Below, piece by piece: positions 44,483 to 55,108 of a DNA stretch of 64,000 nt. This DNA is from Bauldia sp. (lineage in GTDB: Bacteria; Pseudomonadota; Alphaproteobacteria; Rhizobiales; Kaistiaceae). The notes under the pieces were generated by a model. The model was not told where the DNA came from, did no database searches, and saw only the letters and a list, made by a program, of their open reading frames with translations. The DNA lies in NCBI GenBank assembly GCA_028284325.1, contig JANQRX010000010.1:434001-498000 (forward strand), in the 5' to 3' direction. The translations under genes and the position numbers were made by a program. Positions within the stretch are counted from its first letter, which is position 1; each line of letters opens with the position of its first letter.

Positions 44483-45301
44483 ATGACGCACATGGAACAA
44501 CCCACCATCGCCGCGGAAGACGGCCGGGCCACTGCCCCGACCGCCATGCCGTCCGACGCCCCCCTTGTTCTTCGGGGCGTCACCGTCTCCTACGGTGAGA
44601 AACCGGCGGTCTTTTCGGTGGACGCGACCTTTCCGGCGCGGTCCATGTCGGCGATCATCGGGCCGAACGGCGCCGGCAAGTCTACGCTTCTGAAGGCCGC
44701 CCTCGGCGTGATCCCGCGCCTGTCCGGCGAGATCCACATCTTCGGCCGGCCGATCGAGAAGACCCGAGAACGCATCGCCTACGTGCCTCAGCGCGCCAGC
44801 GTCGACTGGGATTTTCCGACCACGGTGATGGACGTCGTCCAGATGGGCCTATACCGCAAGGTCGGCCTGCTCGGACGGTTGTCCGGTTCCCTGCGGGGGC
44901 GGGCCCGGGCATGCCTGGACCGCGTCGGCATGGCCGATTTCGCCCACCGCCAGATCGGACAGTTGTCCGGCGGTCAGCAGCAGCGGGTGTTCCTCGCCCG
45001 GGCGCTGGCGCAGGACGCCGATCTCTACCTGCTCGACGAGCCTTTCGCGGGTGTCGACGCAGCCACCGAGGTAGCGATCATCGACGTGCTGAAGCTCCTG
45101 AAGACGCAGGGCAGGGCCGTGGTCGCCGTCCACCACGACCTCTCCACGGTGCGCGACTACTTCGACCACGTCTTCCTCATCAACGTGCGCCGCATCGCCG
45201 AAGGGTCGGTCGAGGCCGCCTTCACGACCGCCAACCTGCAGGCCACCTATGGCGGCCGTCTCGCGGCCACCCATCTCGACGAGTTGTCCGTGGCAGGCTG
45301 A
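44483..45301 (+). CDS. Mn/Zn ABC transporter ATP-binding protein (SitB type)
   Basis: 272 residues. The Walker A is IIGPNGAGKSTLLKAAL, the Q-loop region AYVPQRASVDWDFPTTVMD (the VDWDFP stretch is typical of manganese/zinc importers), the signature QLSGGQQQRVFLARAL and Walker B LYLLDEPFAGVD, with H-loop VVAVHHDLSTV. The protein powers the two permeases that follow. The first ~30 residues are a polar extension. The start at ATG 44483 has GGAG upstream. Confidence 0.93.
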   Translation: MTHMEQPTIAAEDGRATAPTAMPSDAPLVLRGVTVSYGEKPAVFSVDATFPARSMSAIIGPNGAGKSTLLKAALGVIPRLSGEIHIFGRPIEKTRERIAYVPQRASVDWDFPTTVMDVVQMGLYRKVGLLGRLSGSLRGRARACLDRVGMADFAHRQIGQLSGGQQQRVFLARALAQDADLYLLDEPFAGVDAATEVAIIDVLKLLKTQGRAVVAVHHDLSTVRDYFDHVFLINVRRIAEGSVEAAFTTANLQATYGGRLAATHLDELSVAG

Positions 45302-45306
45302 GGGCC

Positions 45307-46533
45307 ATGACCGCCTTCCTCGACGCCCTTCTTCTGCAGGCCGGCTACAACGCCGCGCTGGTCGCGATCGGCGCGGGGCTGCTCGGCTTCGCCGCCGGGT
45401 CGTCGGGCACGTTCCTGTTCCTGCGCAAGCGCGCGCTGGTCTCCGATGCCGTCGCCCACGCGACACTGCCCGGTGTCGGCCTTGCCTTCATCCTCATGGT
45501 CGCGCTTGGCGGCGACGGGCGCAGCCTGATCGGGCTTCTGGCAGGCTCCGCCGTCACCGCCTGGATCGGGCTTCTGCTGATCGAGTGGATCGCGCGCCGG
45601 ACCCGGCTCGCCGAGGATGCCGCCATCGGCGCCGTGCTCGGCGTCTTCTTCGGTCTGGGGATCGTGCTCCTGACGGTGATCCAGGCCATGAGCGCCGGGC
45701 GGCAGGCGGGGCTGGAGAGTTTCCTCCTCGGTTCGACGGCCGGCATGCTCTTCCAGGACGCCGTCGTGATCGCGGTCGGCGGCACGCTCGCCGTCCTTGC
45801 CACGTGGCTCTTGCGCCGGCCGATGACGCTGGTGGCCTTCGACAGCGACTACGCCGCCGCCATTGGCTACGACGTGCGCCGGATCGACCTCCTGATGATG
45901 GGCCTCGTCATGGCCGTCAGCGTGATCGGGCTGAAGCTCGTCGGTCTGATCCTGATCGTCGCGATGCTCATCATCCCGCCGGTCACGGCGCGGTTCTGGA
46001 CGGACCGGTCGAACCGCGTCATCTGGATCGCGGGCGGCGTCGGCGGCGCGGCCGGGTATCTCGGCGCGGTGTTGTCGGCCTCGGCGCCGGACCTGCCGAC
46101 GGGTCCGATCATCGTTCTGGTCGCGGCCGCGATCTTCGTCGTCTCGCTGCTCTTTGCCCCCGAGCGCGGGGTATTGGCCGCGGTTCTGCGCCATCGCCGC
46201 TTTCAGGCGCGGGTCCATCGCCGCCAGGGGCTGCTGGCGCTGGCCGCCCAGCATCTGATCCGCGAGCCCTACACGCTGCGCCTCCTCGCCCGCGAGGGGC
46301 TGGTGCGCCCCGACGGCGTGCCCACCGAGGCCGGCCGCGCCCAGGCCGCGAAGATTGCCCGCGACGAGCGCCGCTGGGCCGTGGCGCGCGAGATCCACCA
46401 GGATGCCGGCCTGACCGGGCGCTACGACGGACTGACGCCGATCGAGGAGGTGTTCACCACCGACGAGATCGCCGAGTTCGACCGCCGCCTCGGGCCGCCG
46501 GTCCCCGTGAATCCAGCGGTGGGAGATGCCTGA
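45307..46533 (+). CDS. Mn/Zn ABC transporter permease with C-terminal DtxR-like domain (SitC type)
   Basis: 408 residues, about 120 more than a plain permease. Residues ~1-290 are the ABC-3 permease with eight to nine helices, including RKRALVSDAVAHATLPGVGLA. From ~300 on it is soluble and winged-helix-like: REPYTLRLLAREGLVRPDGV, then ERRWAVAREIHQDAGLTG and EEVFTTDEIAEFDRRLG, which match the end of DtxR/MntR-type metal regulators. Such fusions are known in Sit/Mnt permeases, but their role is unclear; a gating metal sensor is one possibility. The stop overlaps the next permease start by one base. Confidence 0.9.
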   Translation: MTAFLDALLLQAGYNAALVAIGAGLLGFAAGSSGTFLFLRKRALVSDAVAHATLPGVGLAFILMVALGGDGRSLIGLLAGSAVTAWIGLLLIEWIARRTRLAEDAAIGAVLGVFFGLGIVLLTVIQAMSAGRQAGLESFLLGSTAGMLFQDAVVIAVGGTLAVLATWLLRRPMTLVAFDSDYAAAIGYDVRRIDLLMMGLVMAVSVIGLKLVGLILIVAMLIIPPVTARFWTDRSNRVIWIAGGVGGAAGYLGAVLSASAPDLPTGPIIVLVAAAIFVVSLLFAPERGVLAAVLRHRRFQARVHRRQGLLALAAQHLIREPYTLRLLAREGLVRPDGVPTEAGRAQAAKIARDERRWAVAREIHQDAGLTGRYDGLTPIEEVFTTDEIAEFDRRLGPPVPVNPAVGDA

Positions 46534-47468
46534 TGGGCGCCGAGTTCGTCCAGTTCTCGCTCACGCCGATCCTGATCGGCACCTTCGCGGCCATCGCCTG
46601 CGCGCTGCCGGGTAACTTCCTGATCCTGCGGCGGCAGGCGCTGATCGGCGACGCGATCAGCCATGTCGTCCTGCCGGGTATCGTCGTCGCCTTCCTGATT
46701 ACGGGCATCGTCGCCGCGATCCCCATGCTGCTCGGGGCCGCCGGTGCCGCCATCGTCGCGGTGATCCTGATCGAGGCGATCAGGCGGCTGGGCAACATCG
46801 AACCGGGTGCGGCCATGGGCGTGGTCTTCACCACCATGTTCGCCGCCGGTGTGCTGATCCTCGAACAGACCGACACGAGCCGGGTCCACCTCGATGTCGA
46901 GCACGCGCTGATGGGCAACCTGGAGTCGCTCGTCTGGTTCCGCGCCGAGGGCTGGCACTCGCTCCTCGACCCGGCCGCGCTCGCCACGCTGCCGGACGAA
47001 CTGGGCCGCATCGCCGTCGCCTGCGCCATCATTGTCGCCCTGACCTTGGTCTTCTGGCGATGGCTCAAGATCGCCACCTTCGACGAGGGCTTCGCCCAGG
47101 CGCTCGGCATCCCGGCCGCTGCCCTCGGCTTCGGCCTCGTCGTTACCGCCGCCATCGCCGCGGTCGCGGCCTTCGATGCGGTGGGTTCGATCATCGTGAT
47201 CGCCATGTTCATCTGCCCGCCGGCGGCGGCGCGGCTGATGACCAACCGGCTCGAGCACCAGATCTGGTGGTCGGTGGCCTTCGCCACGCTTTCGGCCGTC
47301 CTCGGCTACGTCTTCGCGGGCTACGGGCCGCTGTGGTTCGGCGGTGAGAACGCGGTCAGCGCCGCCGGCATGATCGCCGCCGTCTCCGGTGTGATCCTGG
47401 GCCTCGCCTGCCTCTACGGACCGCATCGCGGCCGCGTAGGCGTGGGGAAGGAAGAAGCGGCGGCCTGA
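46533..47468 (+). CDS. Mn/Zn ABC transporter permease (SitD type)
   Basis: 311 residues, the second ABC-3 permease: RRQALIGDAISHVVLPGIVVA, EPGAAMGVVFTTMFAAGVLIL, and FDAVGSIIVIAMFICPPAAARL, with about nine helices. It has no soluble tail, unlike its partner. The ATG shares its first base with the stop of the preceding gene (TGATG), so the two permeases are made together and probably pair in the membrane. Ends the operon; the next gene is convergent. Confidence 0.93.
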   Translation: MGAEFVQFSLTPILIGTFAAIACALPGNFLILRRQALIGDAISHVVLPGIVVAFLITGIVAAIPMLLGAAGAAIVAVILIEAIRRLGNIEPGAAMGVVFTTMFAAGVLILEQTDTSRVHLDVEHALMGNLESLVWFRAEGWHSLLDPAALATLPDELGRIAVACAIIVALTLVFWRWLKIATFDEGFAQALGIPAAALGFGLVVTAAIAAVAAFDAVGSIIVIAMFICPPAAARLMTNRLEHQIWWSVAFATLSAVLGYVFAGYGPLWFGGENAVSAAGMIAAVSGVILGLACLYGPHRGRVGVGKEEAAA

Positions 47469-47481
47469 TCCGTCTGGGGTT

Positions 47482-48222
47482 CTAGACGTCGATCAGCGAC
47501 GAGAAGAAGGCGCCCACGCTGTCGAAATTGAACTCCGGCTGACCGAGCACCACTACCTTGGTGCCAACCGGCACGCGCTTGTAGAGGTCCATGATGTCCT
47601 GGTTGACGAGCCGGACACAGCCGGACGAGACGGCCTTGCCGATGCTCCTCGGGTCGTTGGTGCCGTGCAGGCGATAGAGCGTGTCGCGTCCGCCCTGGAA
47701 GAGGTAGAGCGCCCGCGCGCCGAGCGGATTGGCGAGCCCGCCGGGCATCCCGCCGGCCCATTCCGCCGCCAGCGGATCGCGCTCCTGCATCTCCTTGGGC
47801 GGATGCCATGACGGCCAGCGCCGCTTGGCGCGGATGGTCGCCTCGCCGGCCCAGGCAAAACCGGCGCGCCCGACCCCGATGCCGTAGCGCATCGAGGTGC
47901 CGCCCTTCTGGACCAGGTAGAGATACCGCCGGCTCGTATCGACGACGATGGTGCCGGGCCCGTAGGCGGCGACCTTGCGCGGCGTGATGACCTCCTGCCG
48001 CTGGTACTGGACCGGCAGACGCCCCTTGACCGACTGGATGTTGTGACCGCCGTCGGTGACGGCGCCGTACATCGCCGGGGTCCGGTCGATGGCGGCGGCG
48101 GTCTGCAGGAGCCCGCCGAGGTCGCCGGCGGTCGAGCAGCCGGCGAGGAAAACGCCGGCCACGATAACGGCTACAATCCCGGACGACCGGCCCTCGCCGG
48201 TAGGCGACGATACGCTCAACAT
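47482..48222 (-). CDS. L,D-transpeptidase lipoprotein (YkuD)
   Basis: 246 residues. It starts with a lipoprotein signal: VAVIVAGVFLAGCSTAG, with lipobox LAGC, so it is probably anchored to the outer membrane. The YkuD domain follows, with LYRLHGTNDPRSIGKAVSSGCVRLV holding the conserved histidine, serine and catalytic cysteine. It resembles the gene at 17473-18102 in the catalytic half, so the two are paralogues, one soluble and one lipidated. ATG 48222 follows GGGAGGCACCT, a strong ribosome site. Confidence 0.93.
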   Translation of the reverse strand: MLSVSSPTGEGRSSGIVAVIVAGVFLAGCSTAGDLGGLLQTAAAIDRTPAMYGAVTDGGHNIQSVKGRLPVQYQRQEVITPRKVAAYGPGTIVVDTSRRYLYLVQKGGTSMRYGIGVGRAGFAWAGEATIRAKRRWPSWHPPKEMQERDPLAAEWAGGMPGGLANPLGARALYLFQGGRDTLYRLHGTNDPRSIGKAVSSGCVRLVNQDIMDLYKRVPVGTKVVVLGQPEFNFDSVGAFFSSLIDV

Positions 48223-48414
48223 AGGTGCCTCCCGCAGGGCCTGGTTCTGGCGCCAAGTGCCCACATGGCGCGAACGCCGCGCCTGCGCGGGGATTGTTCC
48301 AGACCCCGCGTGCCAAGAAAAGGCATATTCGCGGCGATCACGGGGGATTTATCGAGGTGGTTGCAACGATCCCGACATCCGGCGGAGGCTCGGGAAAGCC
48401 CCGGAGCGCGTGGA

Positions 48415-49512
48415 TCAGTTGACGCTTTCTTCTTCGCGCAGGTCGGGCTTGCGCTCCGGGATCAGCGCGCCGACCTCCGTCTCGCCGCCGATATAGAACG
48501 ACGGTCCGACCACCCGGATGCCCGAAGCGGCGGGCAAATCGGCGACCATCGCGCCTGACGGATTGCGGGCGACCCGGATGGTGAACGCGCCAACGCGGTT
48601 CGCCAGTGTTTCCGGGTCTTCGGCGGCATCGCGCCGCCGTGGCGGTATGGCGACGACCCGGACCGGCATGGCCGCGCCGCCGCTGTCGAAGACGGCCTCC
48701 AACGATGTCGCCGCCGCGCGACCGCAACTGCAGGAAGGGTCATATTCGGTGCGGTACTTGAAGGCCGTGGGCAGGGCCGAGTAGGGCTCGCCGGCCATCG
48801 AGACCATGGTCTCCGGATTACCGCCCGGATTGCTGTGCTGGTAGAGGGCGACCTCGGCGGTCGGGCACATGGCCCTGCAGGTCTGCTCGTCGCGGCCGAA
48901 CTGGCTCGACACGGTCGAGAAGCTGATCGGAAAATAATAGCCGTCGCAGGTCCGCACGCAGAGCGTCCGGAACGTCCGGCTCGTCCCCTGGAAGAAACCC
49001 CGCTCACCGAGTGTCCGCGTACGGGCGGTACCGAACAGTGCGTCGAGGATGCTCGTCGGTTGCCGGACGCGGGCCTGCGTCGTCGAGCAGCGGTTGACGG
49101 ACATGGCCCGCAGGATCTCGCTGCGCTGGCGCGCCATGGATTGCGGATCGGTGGTGAATTGGTTGCGCTGGGAGATCAGCCGGCGAAGATTGGCCTTCAT
49201 GCGCTGGATGGTTGCCATCAGCCGGTCGCATTTCGGCGCCGGCTTGCCGATGGAGAAGAGACCCGGAATACAGCGCGAGCGCCGCGCCTCGGCGGTCGCA
49301 CGGTCGATTTCTATCTGCTGCTGCCGAACCGAGCGGTCGTAGTCGCGAAACGCCTGGCGCGACTGGCGCTGGTCGCCCGTCTGCAGCGCCACCAGACGTG
49401 CCTCGAGATCGCGGCAGACCTGGCTCTGCGCCAGCGCCGGCGACGACGTGGCGGTCGCGAACATCGCCGCCCCGACCGACGACATCACCAGCAATCGAAA
49501 AACCGTCATCAA
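48415..49512 (-). CDS. Secreted DUF2865 protein
   Basis: 365 residues. A signal peptide (VMSSVGAAMFATATSSPALA) is followed by a coiled-coil-prone region (~35-135, rich in Q/R/E) and the DUF2865 core, LCVRTCDGYYFPISFSTVSS and CRAMCPTAEVALYQHSNPGG. The paired cysteines there suggest periplasmic disulfides. The family occurs in Hyphomicrobiales and relatives and has no known function. The start may be either of two adjacent ATGs (49512 or 49509). Confidence 0.85.
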   Translation of the reverse strand: MMTVFRLLVMSSVGAAMFATATSSPALAQSQVCRDLEARLVALQTGDQRQSRQAFRDYDRSVRQQQIEIDRATAEARRSRCIPGLFSIGKPAPKCDRLMATIQRMKANLRRLISQRNQFTTDPQSMARQRSEILRAMSVNRCSTTQARVRQPTSILDALFGTARTRTLGERGFFQGTSRTFRTLCVRTCDGYYFPISFSTVSSQFGRDEQTCRAMCPTAEVALYQHSNPGGNPETMVSMAGEPYSALPTAFKYRTEYDPSCSCGRAAATSLEAVFDSGGAAMPVRVVAIPPRRRDAAEDPETLANRVGAFTIRVARNPSGAMVADLPAASGIRVVGPSFYIGGETEVGALIPERKPDLREEESVN

Positions 49513-49684
49513 GGCCCTCGCATCACCGTCGGCGCCGTGCGCGTCGTGGCTTCGGACCCCCCAGCACGTCGCCGCCCCGATCCCCGTTTGGCGGCAAAAC
49601 GCGGCGGGAGTATGGGGATTCGGCCTTCGGCGGTCAATTCCACGACAACCCGCTGCGCCGCCTTGCCGCGGCTGTCCATCACCA

Positions 49685-50944
49685 TCACGGCACGCTTGCG
49701 ATCAGGGCCCGATCGGGGAAGCAGGTCGGTGCGCGACCCGTCGCGATCTGCCACGCGCCGATGGCGATGCGGGTCTTGAACCCGACCAACCCGTCGGCGC
49801 CGCCGACATCGTAGCCGAGCGTTTCGAGATGCTCCTGCAGCCGGCGAACATCGCCGCGGGTGAGGCCGGTTTCTGCCCGCCAGCCGCCGGCAAACGCGCC
49901 GGCGTTCTTCAGGCGGTCGCTGAGATGGCCGATATAGAGCGCGTAATTGTCGGAGAAATTGTAGCGCTTCAGCGTGTAGAAGTTCTCCGTCACGATGAAG
50001 GCCGGGCCGGCGCGCCCGGCCGGCAGAAACAGGAAGCCGTCGCGGCCGGGCCGTACGGGGAAGGGCGAGCCGTCCACCGGCGTGACGCCTGCGGCCGCCC
50101 AATCGGCCATGGGCCGCCCCTGTTCCGGCCCCGCCGCGGTACAGGCGATCGTGGTCGGAAGCCTGACCTCGAGCCCCCAGCCGCGCTCCGGACGCCAGCC
50201 TTCCGAACGCAGGAAGTTGGCGATCGACGCCAGACTGTCGGGCACGGAGTTCCAGATGTCGCGCCGTCCGTCGCCGTCGAAATCGACCGCGTAGTGATGG
50301 TAGAGGGTCGGCAGGAACTGCGGCTGGCCCATGGCGCCGGCCCACGAACTCATCATCGCCGAGGCGGCAATGTCGCCGTCCTGGACGATTTTGAGGGCCG
50401 CGGGCAGTTCGGCCCGGTACATCTTGCTGCGTCGGCCCATGAAGGCCTGGGTAGCGATCGCCCGGATCGCGTTTTCCGGCAGACGCATGCCGAAACTCGA
50501 TTCCCGTCCCCAGATCGCGACGATGGTCTCGGCCGGCACGCCGTAGCGCGCCTCGATCGCCGCCAGGGTGTCCTGCCAGCGCTTCAGATGGCGGCGGCCA
50601 TGGACGGCAAGATCGTTGAGCCGCTTCTCGCTGAAGTAACCCGCCGGGTTGCGGAATTCGGCCTGCCACGGAAACTCGCGGCGTTCGACCTCGACGCCCG
50701 GCGGTTGCAGGTCCGACAGGTCCCAGTCGAGCGTCACGCCGGCCAGGGTCGTCTCGAAGACGCGGCGGCTGACGCCTGCCGCGCTGGCCGCCGCGTAGGC
50801 TTCGGTCGCAAGCCATGCCTGGAAATCGCCCTCGACCCGTTGCCGGTACGGCGTGTCCGCTGCGGCGGCCGTGGCGAATGTCACCAGGGCCAGAAGGCCA
50901 GCGACGGCAAGGCGCATCGGGTGCGCGAACGTTGCGTCAGGCAT
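49685..50944 (-). CDS. Lytic murein transglycosylase, MltB family
   Basis: About 419 residues. A signal peptide (MRLAVAGLLALVTFATAAAA) starts 9 residues after the chosen ATG; a start at 50917 is equally possible. The transglycosylase domain has the catalytic glutamate in VAIWGRESSFGMRLPENA and the MltB blocks SSWAGAMGQPQFLPT and DFDGDGRRDIWNS. A C-terminal peptidoglycan-binding module (LTRGDVRRLQEHLETLGYDV) completes it. It cleaves glycan strands in the periplasm. The neighbours are an L,D-transpeptidase and DUF2865, an envelope-related group. Confidence 0.9.
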   Translation of the reverse strand: MPDATFAHPMRLAVAGLLALVTFATAAAADTPYRQRVEGDFQAWLATEAYAAASAAGVSRRVFETTLAGVTLDWDLSDLQPPGVEVERREFPWQAEFRNPAGYFSEKRLNDLAVHGRRHLKRWQDTLAAIEARYGVPAETIVAIWGRESSFGMRLPENAIRAIATQAFMGRRSKMYRAELPAALKIVQDGDIAASAMMSSWAGAMGQPQFLPTLYHHYAVDFDGDGRRDIWNSVPDSLASIANFLRSEGWRPERGWGLEVRLPTTIACTAAGPEQGRPMADWAAAGVTPVDGSPFPVRPGRDGFLFLPAGRAGPAFIVTENFYTLKRYNFSDNYALYIGHLSDRLKNAGAFAGGWRAETGLTRGDVRRLQEHLETLGYDVGGADGLVGFKTRIAIGAWQIATGRAPTCFPDRALIASVP

Positions 50945-51157
50945 CCTCGGGCAGGGTGTCGCGACGTGTCCGGGGCGCCGCGACCTTGACCTTTGGCGGC
51001 GAATGGGGGAAAGGAGCGCCATGACGACGGCGCCGCGTTCACGCGCGATCTGCATTCGCGGGATCATTATTTGCAGCTAGCAACGCTGGCTGTGGCCGTC
51101 TTCTCTTGACATCTTCCGAGAACGATCGCCGCAGCGGGCGGCGAAGGTTTTTGGATC

Positions 51158-52560
<1,403 letters not shown>

Positions 52561-52564
<4 letters not shown>

Positions 52565-52989
52565 ACGAGCTCGACCTGACCATCGATCACGTGACGCTCA
52601 GCGTTGCCGATCTCGACCGCGCCAAAGCGTTCTACCTTGCCGCCCTCGCTCCTGTCGGGTTGGAGCTGGTGGCCGACGTAGCGGCGGGGGAGTACGGACC
52701 GGTTGCCTTTGCCGGCTTCGGTATCGGTCGCAAAGGCTCGCTTTGGCTCTCGGAGCGCGGTCAGCAGACGCCGTCCACCCACATCTGCTTCCGCGCACCG
52801 ACCCGCGCGGCCGTGGAGGCGTTCTACACCACCGCGCTTGCGGCGGGCGGCAAGGACAACGGCCCGCCCGGCATCCGCGAGGTTTACCACCCCGAATACT
52901 ACGCCGCCTTCGTCTTCGACCCCGAGGGCCACAACATCGAAGCCGTGACCTTTGCCGGTCCCGGCGACGCGGGGGGAGGCGTGACATGA
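52561..52989 (+). CDS. VOC (glyoxalase/bleomycin-resistance) superfamily protein
   Basis: 142 residues, one pair of beta-alpha-beta-beta-beta units: [20 protein letters not shown] and the second half with [20 protein letters not shown] and [14 protein letters not shown]. The H/E metal ligands of the family are present (H10, H and E near the C-terminus). Members are glyoxalases, dioxygenases or resistance proteins; this one has no clear assignment. Overlaps cysS and the GFA gene by 4 bases at each end (ATGA), so the three are translationally linked. Confidence 0.85.
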
Positions 52990-53477
52990 GCGACTCCGCC
53001 GAAACGCGTCTCACCGGCGGCTGCCAGTGCGGCGCGGTGCGCTATGCGCTGCACGAACGGCCGTCCAATCCCCACATCTGCCATTGCCGTATGTGCCAGA
53101 AGGCGTTCGGTTCGTTCTTCGCGCCGTTGACCGGCGTCCCGCGGACCGCCTTCGAGCTCACGCGCGGCGCGTTGTCGATCTTCCGCTCGTCCGATCCGGT
53201 CGAGCGCGGCTTCTGCAACCGGTGCGGCACGCCGCTCACCTTCGCCTATGTGAAGTCGCCGCGGATCGCGGTGTCGATCGGTTCGCTCGACGATCCGGGA
53301 GCGGTCGCGCCGGCCCACCAGTACGGGACGGAGGGGCGGCTGGCGTACTTTGCTGCCCTTGCGGGCCTTCCCGCAGAGACCACCGACGAGGCCACGGAAG
53401 ACGAGCTCCTGGGCGCGATCAGCAGTACCAACCATCAGCACCCCGATCACGACACAGAGGACTGGCCGCCGGCCTGA
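52986..53477 (+). CDS. GFA (glutathione-dependent formaldehyde-activating-like) zinc protein
   Basis: 163 residues of a GFA/CENP-V domain. The zinc cysteines are in GGCQCGAVRY, CHCRMCQK and FCNRCGTPL. The prototype condenses formaldehyde with glutathione, but most members have unknown substrates. The gene overlaps the VOC gene by 4 bases and precedes cimA by 15 bases, so four genes in this stretch are likely one transcript. Start ATG 52986. Confidence 0.88.
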   Translation: MSDSAETRLTGGCQCGAVRYALHERPSNPHICHCRMCQKAFGSFFAPLTGVPRTAFELTRGALSIFRSSDPVERGFCNRCGTPLTFAYVKSPRIAVSIGSLDDPGAVAPAHQYGTEGRLAYFAALAGLPAETTDEATEDELLGAISSTNHQHPDHDTEDWPPA

Positions 53478-53492
53478 CCCTGCGAGGACGCC

Positions 53493-55091
53493 ATGAGTAA
53501 GGAACGCCTCTACCTGTTCGACACCACGCTGCGCGACGGTGCCCAGACCGCCGGGATCGACTTCACGCTGGAAGACAAGCAGGTGGTGGCCGGGCTGCTC
53601 GACGAGCTCGGCGTCGACTATGTCGAGGGCGGCTATCCGGGCGCCAACCCGACCGACACCGCCTTCTTCGAGGCCAAACGTACCCGCGCCGCGACGTTCA
53701 CGGCCTTCGGGATGACCAAGCGGGCCGGCGTCAGCGCCTCGAACGATCCCGGTCTCAGGGCGCTGCTCGACGCCGAGGCCGAGGCCATCTGCTTCGTCGC
53801 CAAGTCGTGGGACTACCACGTCGAGGTGGCGCTGAAGACGACGGGAGAGGAGAACCTCGACTCCATCCGCCAGTCGATTGCCGCGGCGGTCGAGGCCGGC
53901 AAGGAGGCGCTGCTCGACTGTGAGCACTTCTTCGACGGCTACCGAGCCAATCGCGACTATGCGCTCGCCTGTGTCACAGCCGCCCGCGATGCCGGCGCGC
54001 GCTGGATTGTGCTGTGCGATACCAATGGCGGCACGCTGCCCGACGAGGTGGAGCGGGTCGTCGCCGACGTCATCTCCATCGTGCCCGGCGACCGGCTCGG
54101 CATCCATGCCCACAACGACACCGAACATGCCGTCGCCAACTCGCTGGCCGCGGTGCGCGCCGGCGTCCGCCAGGTCCAGGGCACGATCAACGGCATCGGC
54201 GAGCGTTGCGGCAACGCCAATCTCATCTCGCTGATCCCGACCCTGAAGCTGAAACCGGCCTATGCCGAGCGTTTCGAGATCGGCGTCAGCGATGAGCAGA
54301 TGGGCCGCCTGACCGTCGTGTCACGCCGCTTCGACGAGCTGATCAACGACGCGCCGAACCGCCAGGCGCCCTATGTCGGTATGTCGGCCTTCGCCACCAA
54401 GGCCGGCATCCACGCCTCGGCCATCGTCAAGGACCCGAGGACCTACGAGCATGTCGATCCCGCCGTCGTCGGCAACCAGCGGCGGGTGATGGTGTCCGAC
54501 CAGGCCGGCAAGTCGAACCTCCTTGCCGAACTGGAGCGCATGGGGTTGGAGATCGCCAAGGACGACCAGCGTCTCGACAGCCTGCTCGCCATCCTCAAGG
54601 AGCGGGAAGCGAACGGCTACGCCTACGAAGCTGCCGACGCCTCGTTCGAGCTTCTCGCCCGCCGGCATTTCGGGACCGTGCCCGACTACTTCGACGTGGA
54701 GAGCTTTCACGTCTCCGTCGAGCGCCGGCACAACGCCATCGGCGATCTCGTCACCGTGTCGGAAGCGGTGGTGAAACTTCAGATCGGCGGCGAGCGGCTG
54801 CTGACCGTGGCCGAGGGCAACGGCCCGATCAATGCCCTCGACCGGGCGCTGCGCAAGGATCTCGGCGCCTATCGCCACGCCATCGCTGACCTCGAACTGG
54901 TGGACTACAAGGTGCGCATCCTGAACGGTGGCACCTCGGCGATCACGCGCGTGCTGATCGAGTCGGAAGACGGGGCCGGCAACACCTGGTTCACGGTCGG
55001 CGTGTCGGAGAACGTGGTTGACGCCTCGTTCGAGGCGCTGAACGATGCGATCGTCTACAAGCTGACCAAAGCGGGGATCGAACCCGCCTGA
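53493..55091 (+). CDS. cimA: Citramalate synthase
   Basis: 532 residues. Condenses pyruvate and acetyl-CoA to citramalate, a threonine-independent route to 2-oxobutyrate and isoleucine. N-terminal DTTLRDGAQTAGIDFTLEDK and metal-binding GIHAHNDTEHAVANSL are HMGL/LeuA-family marks. The TIM-barrel end has NGIGERCGNANL, and a C-terminal LeuA-type regulatory domain (~residues 400-530) suggests feedback control by isoleucine. The 'citramalate synthase' subtype (about 530 residues, with KSWDYHVEVALKTT) fits better than isopropylmalate synthase. Complete. Confidence 0.92.
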   Translation: MSKERLYLFDTTLRDGAQTAGIDFTLEDKQVVAGLLDELGVDYVEGGYPGANPTDTAFFEAKRTRAATFTAFGMTKRAGVSASNDPGLRALLDAEAEAICFVAKSWDYHVEVALKTTGEENLDSIRQSIAAAVEAGKEALLDCEHFFDGYRANRDYALACVTAARDAGARWIVLCDTNGGTLPDEVERVVADVISIVPGDRLGIHAHNDTEHAVANSLAAVRAGVRQVQGTINGIGERCGNANLISLIPTLKLKPAYAERFEIGVSDEQMGRLTVVSRRFDELINDAPNRQAPYVGMSAFATKAGIHASAIVKDPRTYEHVDPAVVGNQRRVMVSDQAGKSNLLAELERMGLEIAKDDQRLDSLLAILKEREANGYAYEAADASFELLARRHFGTVPDYFDVESFHVSVERRHNAIGDLVTVSEAVVKLQIGGERLLTVAEGNGPINALDRALRKDLGAYRHAIADLELVDYKVRILNGGTSAITRVLIESEDGAGNTWFTVGVSENVVDASFEALNDAIVYKLTKAGIEPA

Positions 55092-55108
55092 GTCAGGACC
55101 TGCCCGCG

